Position numbers and translations under genes: made by a program. This document shows, piece after piece, positions 4,179-7,971 of a DNA stretch of 7,971 nt. The DNA is taken from NCBI GenBank assembly GCA_025965775.1, contig JAOPWG010000338.1, positions 1-7,971 on the forward strand, read 5' to 3'. Source of the DNA: Modestobacter sp. (GTDB taxonomy: Bacteria > Actinomycetota > Actinomycetes > Mycobacteriales > Geodermatophilaceae). A model generated the notes under the pieces. It saw nothing but the letters and a program-made list of their open reading frames with translations, had not been told where the DNA came from and did no database searches. Position 1 is the first letter of the stretch; every line of letters begins with the position of its first letter.

Positions 4179-6215
4179 GTGTCCACCGCGCCCTCGCCCA
4201 CCGCCGCCGCCCCGATCCGGGTGCCGGCCGGGACGACGGCCCAGCAGGCGCTCAAGGACGCCGGCGTCCCGCTCAAGGGCCCCGACGGCGCCGTCGTCGT
4301 CCGGGAGATCGCCACCGGCGACCTCAAGGACCTCGCCTGGGCGCCGGGGGTCGACGCCGAGGTGGAGCCGGTCGAGGCCGCCAGCGAGGCGGGCCGCGCG
4401 GTGATCCGGCACTCGACCGCGCACGTTCTCGCGCAGGCGGTGCAGGACCTGTTCCCGGGCACCCGGCTGGGCATCGGCCCGCCGGTGGAGAACGGCTTCT
4501 ACTACGACTTCGACCCCGAGCGGCCCTTCACCCCCGAGGACCTGCAGTCGCTGGAGAAGCGCATGCAGGCCATCGTCAAGCAGGGGCAGCACTTCGCCCG
4601 GCGGGAGATCAGCGACGCCGACGCCGCGGCCGAGCTCGCGACGGAGCCGTACAAGCTGGAGCTGATCGGGCTCAAGGGCGGTGCGGGCTCCGGCGACGAG
4701 GCGGCCGAGGGCGCCGACGTGGAGGTCGGCGGCGCGCAGCTGACGATGTACGACAACCTCGACCCGCGCAGCGGTGAGCGGGTCTGGACCGACTTGTGCC
4801 GCGGCCCGCACCTGCCGCGCACCAGCGCGATCCCGGCCTTCTCCCTGACCCGCAGCGCGGCCGCCTACTGGCGGGGGAGCGAGAAGAACCCGCAGCTGCA
4901 GCGGGTGTACGGCACCGCGTGGGAGAGCAAGGACGCGCACAAGGCGTACCTCGAGCACCTGGCCGAGGCCGAGCGGCGCGACCACCGCAGGCTGGGCGTC
5001 GAGCTGGACCTGTTCAGCTTCCCCGACGAGATCGGCTCCGGGCTGGCGGTCTTCCACCCCAAGGGCGGCGTCATCAAGCGCGAGATGGAGGACTACGTCC
5101 GCCGGCGGCACATCGACGAGGGCTTCCAGTACGTCGGCACGCCACACATCAGCAAGGGCGGCCTGTTCGAGACCTCGGGGCACCTGCCGTACTACGAGGA
5201 CACCATGTTCCCGGGCATGGAGCTGGAGAACAGCACGTACTACCTCAAGGCCATGAACTGCCCCATGCACAACCTGATCTTCCGGTCGCGCGGGCGGTCC
5301 TACCGCGAGCTCCCGCTGCGGTTCTTCGAGTTCGGCTCGGTGTACCGGTACGAGAAGTCGGGCGTCGTGCACGGTCTCACCCGGGTGCGCGGGCTCACCC
5401 AGGACGACTCGCACAGCTACGTGACCCCCGAGCAGGCGCCCGGTGAGATCCGGCACCTGCTGGCCTTCGTGCTCGGGTTGCTGCGCGACTTCGGCCTGGA
5501 CGACTACTACCTGGAGCTGTCCACCCGCGGGGAGTCGGAGAAGTTCATCGGCTCCGAGGAGGAGTGGGCGGTCGCCACCGCCGTGCTCGAGGAGGCGGCC
5601 CGGGAGACCGGGCTGGAGCTCGTGCCCGACCCGGGCGGCGCGGCGTTCTACGGCCCCAAGATCTCGGTGCAGGCGCGCGACGCCATCGGCCGTACCTGGC
5701 AGATGTCGACCATCCAGTACGACTTCAACCAGCCCGCCCGGTTCGGCCTGGAGTACACCGCCGGCGACGGGTCGCGCGAGCAGCCGGTGATGATCCACTC
5801 GGCGAAGTTCGGGTCCATCGAACGGTTCTTCGGGGTGCTCACCGAGCACTACGCCGGGGCCTTCCCGGCCTGGCTGTCCCCGGTTCAGGTGGTGGGCATC
5901 CCGATCACCGATGAGCAGGTGCCCTACCTGACCGACGTGGCCCTCCAGTTGCGGCAGCGCGGCATCCGGGTCGAGGTCGACGACTCCGACGACCGGATGC
6001 AGAAGAAGATCCGTACCGCCAGCAAGCAGAAGGTGCCCTTCGTGCTGATCGCCGGGGCCACCGACGCCGAGGCCGGTGCGGTGTCCTTCCGCTACCGGGA
6101 CGGCTCGCAGCACAACGGTGTCCCGGTCGCCGAGGCCGTCGATCAGGTCGTCGCGTGGGTGCGGGCCCGGCACAACGCCGACCCCACCGCCGACGCCCCC
6201 GTGGTGGCCGGATGA
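4179..6215 (+). CDS. thrS: Threonine--tRNA ligase (ThrRS)
   Basis: This full-length cytoplasmic enzyme (678 residues) charges tRNA-Thr with threonine via threonyl-AMP. The GTG start at 4179 is set by AGGAG at 4168-4172 with a 6-nt spacer. Domains in order: TGS (about 12-72); the editing domain with HSTAH (H78, H82) and CRGPH (C207, H211), which clears mis-charged Ser-tRNA; the class II catalytic core (about 270-560) with zinc ligands C361, H412 and H540 and motif 2 arginine R390; and the anticodon-binding domain from about 568 (VQVVGIPITDEQ...). All hallmark editing and catalytic residues are present at spacings close to those of the E. coli enzyme. A Gly/Asp/Glu-rich loop at about 167-186 lengthens the editing domain. 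The stop overlaps the HIT start (ATGA). It is the first gene of a thrS-HIT-pgsA-patA operon, an order also seen in Mycobacterium tuberculosis (Rv2614c-Rv2611c). Confidence 0.98.
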   Translation: MSTAPSPTAAAPIRVPAGTTAQQALKDAGVPLKGPDGAVVVREIATGDLKDLAWAPGVDAEVEPVEAASEAGRAVIRHSTAHVLAQAVQDLFPGTRLGIGPPVENGFYYDFDPERPFTPEDLQSLEKRMQAIVKQGQHFARREISDADAAAELATEPYKLELIGLKGGAGSGDEAAEGADVEVGGAQLTMYDNLDPRSGERVWTDLCRGPHLPRTSAIPAFSLTRSAAAYWRGSEKNPQLQRVYGTAWESKDAHKAYLEHLAEAERRDHRRLGVELDLFSFPDEIGSGLAVFHPKGGVIKREMEDYVRRRHIDEGFQYVGTPHISKGGLFETSGHLPYYEDTMFPGMELENSTYYLKAMNCPMHNLIFRSRGRSYRELPLRFFEFGSVYRYEKSGVVHGLTRVRGLTQDDSHSYVTPEQAPGEIRHLLAFVLGLLRDFGLDDYYLELSTRGESEKFIGSEEEWAVATAVLEEAARETGLELVPDPGGAAFYGPKISVQARDAIGRTWQMSTIQYDFNQPARFGLEYTAGDGSREQPVMIHSAKFGSIERFFGVLTEHYAGAFPAWLSPVQVVGIPITDEQVPYLTDVALQLRQRGIRVEVDDSDDRMQKKIRTASKQKVPFVLIAGATDAEAGAVSFRYRDGSQHNGVPVAEAVDQVVAWVRARHNADPTADAPVVAG

Positions 6216-6796
6216 GCGAGGAGCCGTCGCAGGACCGACCCCCCGTCTCGGCCGATGAGGGTGGCCCGAGCTCGGTCTTCGAGCACCTGTGGACGCCCTA
6301 CCGGATGGCCTACATCCGCGGCGAGGGCAAGCCGACCGGCGACCACGACTGCCCGTTCTGCCTGATCCCGGCGATGAGCGACGAGGACGGGCTGATCGTC
6401 GCCCGCGGGAAGACGGTGTACGCCGTCCTCAACCTGTACCCGTACAACGCCGGGCACCTGATGGTGGTCCCGTACCGGCACGTGCCGGACTACACCGACC
6501 TGACGACGCCGGAGGTCGCCGAGCTGGGGGCGTTCACCCAGACCGCGATGCGGGTGGTCCGGGCGGTCAGCGGCGCCCACGGCTTCAACATCGGCATGAA
6601 CCAGGGCGCCGTCGCCGGGGCCGGCATCGCCGACCACCTGCACCAGCACGTCGTACCGCGCTGGGGTGGGGACACCAACTTCATGCCGGTCGTGGGGCTC
6701 ACCCGCGTGCTGCCCCAGGTGCTGGCCGAGACCCGCGAGCTGATGGCCGCCGCCTGGGCCGGGCACGCGGCCCCGACCGGCGAGCGGGAGGCCTGA
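6212..6796 (+). CDS. HIT-family nucleotide hydrolase/phosphorylase (Ap4A phosphorylase-like)
   Basis: The protein has 194 residues from ATG 6212, overlapping the thrS stop by 4 nt. The histidine-triad signature H-L-H-Q-H-V-V is at 142-148; by family the middle histidine (H144) forms the nucleotidyl intermediate. Upstream lies WTPYRMAYI (27-35), then CPFC (47-50), which may bind a metal together with histidines, and the NLYPYNAGHLMVVPYRH nucleotide-binding segment (74-90). Length, the WTPYRMAYI/CPFC arrangement and gene order match mycobacterial Rv2613c, characterised as an Ap4A phosphorylase. Synthetases such as ThrRS make Ap4A as a by-product, so translational coupling to thrS fits a clean-up or alarmone-control role; that link is inference. 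Hydrolysis of another nucleotide or nucleotide conjugate remains possible. It is cytoplasmic, with no signal peptide or membrane segment. Confidence 0.94.
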   Translation: MSEEPSQDRPPVSADEGGPSSVFEHLWTPYRMAYIRGEGKPTGDHDCPFCLIPAMSDEDGLIVARGKTVYAVLNLYPYNAGHLMVVPYRHVPDYTDLTTPEVAELGAFTQTAMRVVRAVSGAHGFNIGMNQGAVAGAGIADHLHQHVVPRWGGDTNFMPVVGLTRVLPQVLAETRELMAAAWAGHAAPTGEREA

Positions 6797-7444
6797 GTGC
6801 TCGGCATCAACCTCCGGCCGGCCGTCGGCAGGTTCTGGGCTCCGGTCGTCGCCGGCCTGGTCCGGGCCGGGGTGACCGCGGATGCGGTGACCCTGACCGG
6901 CACGCTCGGCGCAGTCGCCTCCGCGGCGTTCCTGATCGGCAACGGCCGGCTGTTCTGGGGTGCGTTCGCCGTCACCGTCTTCGTCCTGCTGGACATGCTC
7001 GACGGCGCGCTGGCCCGGGCCCGGGGTGGCGGTTCGCTGTTCGGCGCGGTGCTGGACTCCACCGGTGACCGGGCCGCCGACGCGGCGATCTTCGCCGCAC
7101 TGGCCTGGTGGTACTCGGGTGCCGGTGATAACCGGCTGCTGGTGCTGCTGGCCCTCCTCTGCCTGGTCCTGGGCGTGTTGACCTCCTACGTCAAGGCGCG
7201 TGCCGAGGGGGTGGGCATCGCCTGCGACGTCGGCGTCGTCGAGCGGACCGAGCGGCTCATCCTGGTCCTGGTGGGCACCGGGTTCACCGGCCTGGGCATC
7301 CCGTACGCGCTGCACGTGGCCCTGTGGCTGCTGCTGCTGGGCAGCGCCGTCACCGTGGGACAGCGTTTCGCCGCGGTACGCCGCGGCTCCCGTGGGCGGC
7401 GCCTGCCGGGGACCCCGGCCCCGTCGGGGCCGTCGGCGCCGTGA
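6797..7444 (+). CDS. pgsA: Phosphatidylinositol phosphate synthase (CDP-alcohol phosphatidyltransferase)
   Basis: This 215-residue integral membrane protein starts at GTG 6797, directly abutting the HIT stop, with GGGAGG at 6786-6791 (5-nt spacer). The complete CDP-alcohol phosphatidyltransferase motif D-x2-DG-x2-AR-x8-G-x3-D-x3-D is at D66, D69, G70, A73, R74, G83, D87 and D91. These aspartates bind the catalytic metal and CDP-diacylglycerol. About six membrane helices are expected. Basic residues in SYVKARAEG (K133, R135) and VVERTERL (R150, R153) lie where the family binds inositol phosphate. By family and operon context (mycobacterial PgsA1, Rv2612c) it joins CDP-diacylglycerol and inositol phosphate to give phosphatidylinositol phosphate and CMP, the first step towards PI, PIMs and lipoglycans. 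The last 20 residues are a Pro/Arg/Gly-rich cytoplasmic tail. Phosphatidylglycerophosphate synthase is the alternative but fits the neighbours less well. Confidence 0.95.
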   Translation: MLGINLRPAVGRFWAPVVAGLVRAGVTADAVTLTGTLGAVASAAFLIGNGRLFWGAFAVTVFVLLDMLDGALARARGGGSLFGAVLDSTGDRAADAAIFAALAWWYSGAGDNRLLVLLALLCLVLGVLTSYVKARAEGVGIACDVGVVERTERLILVLVGTGFTGLGIPYALHVALWLLLLGSAVTVGQRFAAVRRGSRGRRLPGTPAPSGPSAP

Positions 7445-7515
7445 GCGGGCGCGCGAGCTCACGCAAGCGCACGGCAGCCCCGCGGCCGACGAGCGCCGGC
7501 GAGGAGAACTCGTGA
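7441..7515 (+). other. 24-codon mini-ORF bridging pgsA and patA (coding status uncertain)
   Basis: A GTG at 7441-7443 overlaps the pgsA stop (GTGA), and this frame ends in a TGA at 7513-7515 that overlaps the patA GTG start (again GTGA). The 24-residue product would be basic and Ser/Arg/Ala-rich with no recognisable motif. It could pass ribosomes from pgsA to patA by coupled reinitiation, or be accidental, since patA has its own good Shine-Dalgarno. Confidence 0.2.
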
Positions 7516-7971
7516 GCCGGGCCGGCGACCTGCGCGAGCGGCTCGCCGACGCCGCCTACGGGGCCGGCTGGGGAGCGGTGAAGCTGCTGCCCGAGCCGGT
7601 GGCCCGTGGCGCGTTCGCCACCGGCGGTGGCCTGGCGGCCCGGCGGAGCGGCCACCGTGTCCGCCAGCTGCGCGCGAACCTGCGGGTGGTCACCGGCGGA
7701 CAGCTGGACGACGACGCGCTCGACGCGCTGACCCGGCGGGCGGTGCGCTCCTACGCCCGGTACTGGCAGGAGGCCTTCCGGCTGCCCACCCTGGACCCGG
7801 CCCGGCTGGTCGCGGCCTCGACCATGCCCGGCCGCGAGCATCTGGAGGCCGCCCGCGACGCCGGCCGGGGCGTCGTGCTGGCCCTGCCGCACAGCGGGAA
7901 CTGGGACGTCGCCGGGGTCTGGCTGGTCGACTTCCTGGGGGGCCCGTTCCTCACCGTGGCCGAGCGGCTGC
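7512..7971 (+). CDS. patA: Phosphatidylinositol mannoside acyltransferase, 5' part (cut by window end)
   Basis: The first 153 codons are present and the reading frame is still open at the edge. The GTG start at 7512 is set by AGGAG at 7502-7506 with a 5-nt spacer. The protein resembles the LpxL/HtrB-type lysophospholipid acyltransferase family. An amphipathic N-terminus (AAYGAGWGAVKLLPEPVA, 14-31) likely sits on the inner face of the membrane. RQLRANLRVV (51-60) and RSYARYWQEAFRL (79-91) are typical of the family, and the catalytic H-x4-D motif is H127-SGNW-D132, in the same place as in mycobacterial PatA. That enzyme transfers palmitate to mannose of phosphatidylinositol mannosides. Roughly half of a usual protein of about 300 residues is missing here. 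Position after pgsA matches Rv2611c, where the next gene is the mannosyltransferase pimA, expected just beyond this window. Confidence 0.92.
   Translation, partial: MSRAGDLRERLADAAYGAGWGAVKLLPEPVARGAFATGGGLAARRSGHRVRQLRANLRVVTGGQLDDDALDALTRRAVRSYARYWQEAFRLPTLDPARLVAASTMPGREHLEAARDAGRGVVLALPHSGNWDVAGVWLVDFLGGPFLTVAERL

Noticed and set aside
2928..6173. A 1081-codon open frame on the minus strand
   Set aside because: It lies antisense to tRNA-Val, the HNH and MOSC genes and most of thrS. Its length reflects the scarcity of stop codons opposite G/C-ending codons. Its composition is low-complexity (H, G, R, P, V) and it shows no family motifs.
6143..7462. A 439-codon minus-strand frame opposite the HIT and pgsA genes
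   Set aside because: It is a shadow frame with Gln/His/Arg/Pro-rich low-complexity sequence, while the plus strand carries clear HIT and CDP-alcohol phosphatidyltransferase motifs.

Overview
The window is very GC-rich by eye. It shows typical actinobacterial features: GTG starts, 4-nt ATGA/GTGA gene overlaps, G/C-ending codons, an SsgA-family gene, and the order thrS / HIT protein / pgsA / patA known from mycobacteria and other actinomycetes. The SsgA-family gene together with a SigK/RskA-type pair suggests a morphologically complex actinomycete, perhaps Geodermatophilaceae. The family assignment is inference only.

Layout. Positions 21-93 (minus) hold tRNA-Gly(GCC) with a good upstream promoter. 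Positions 217-696 (minus) encode an SsgA/SsgB-like cell-division/sporulation regulator. A divergent intergenic region follows, with a 9-bp tandem repeat and small dyads. From there a three-gene plus-strand cluster runs to 2890: an ECF sigma factor (SigK/ECF19-like), its zinc-binding membrane anti-sigma factor with an RskA domain, and a small PGPGW-motif membrane protein. tRNA-Val(CAC) lies at 2917-2988, followed by a strong 14-bp hairpin terminator. A small HNH nuclease-like gene (3054-3473) and a MOSC-domain gene (3495-4085) come next.

The last 3.8 kb is a tightly packed operon. It contains thrS (threonyl-tRNA synthetase), a HIT-family protein resembling mycobacterial Ap4A phosphorylase, pgsA (phosphatidylinositol phosphate synthase), and the first 153 codons of patA (phosphatidylinositol mannoside acyltransferase), which is cut by the window edge. 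Junctions overlap or abut, except for a 67-nt spacer before patA. That spacer is spanned by a 24-codon reading frame overlapping both neighbours. The pgsA and patA products act in the same pathway, from phosphatidylinositol phosphate to acylated PIM. The HIT protein plausibly removes dinucleoside polyphosphates, which aminoacyl-tRNA synthetases such as ThrRS produce as a side reaction.

I see no mobile element, CRISPR array or rRNA, and nothing that clearly amounts to an undescribed system. The most useful second looks are the ssgA-like/sigma divergent control region, the start of the sigma factor, the sigma/anti-sigma/PGPGW association, and the mini-ORF between pgsA and patA.
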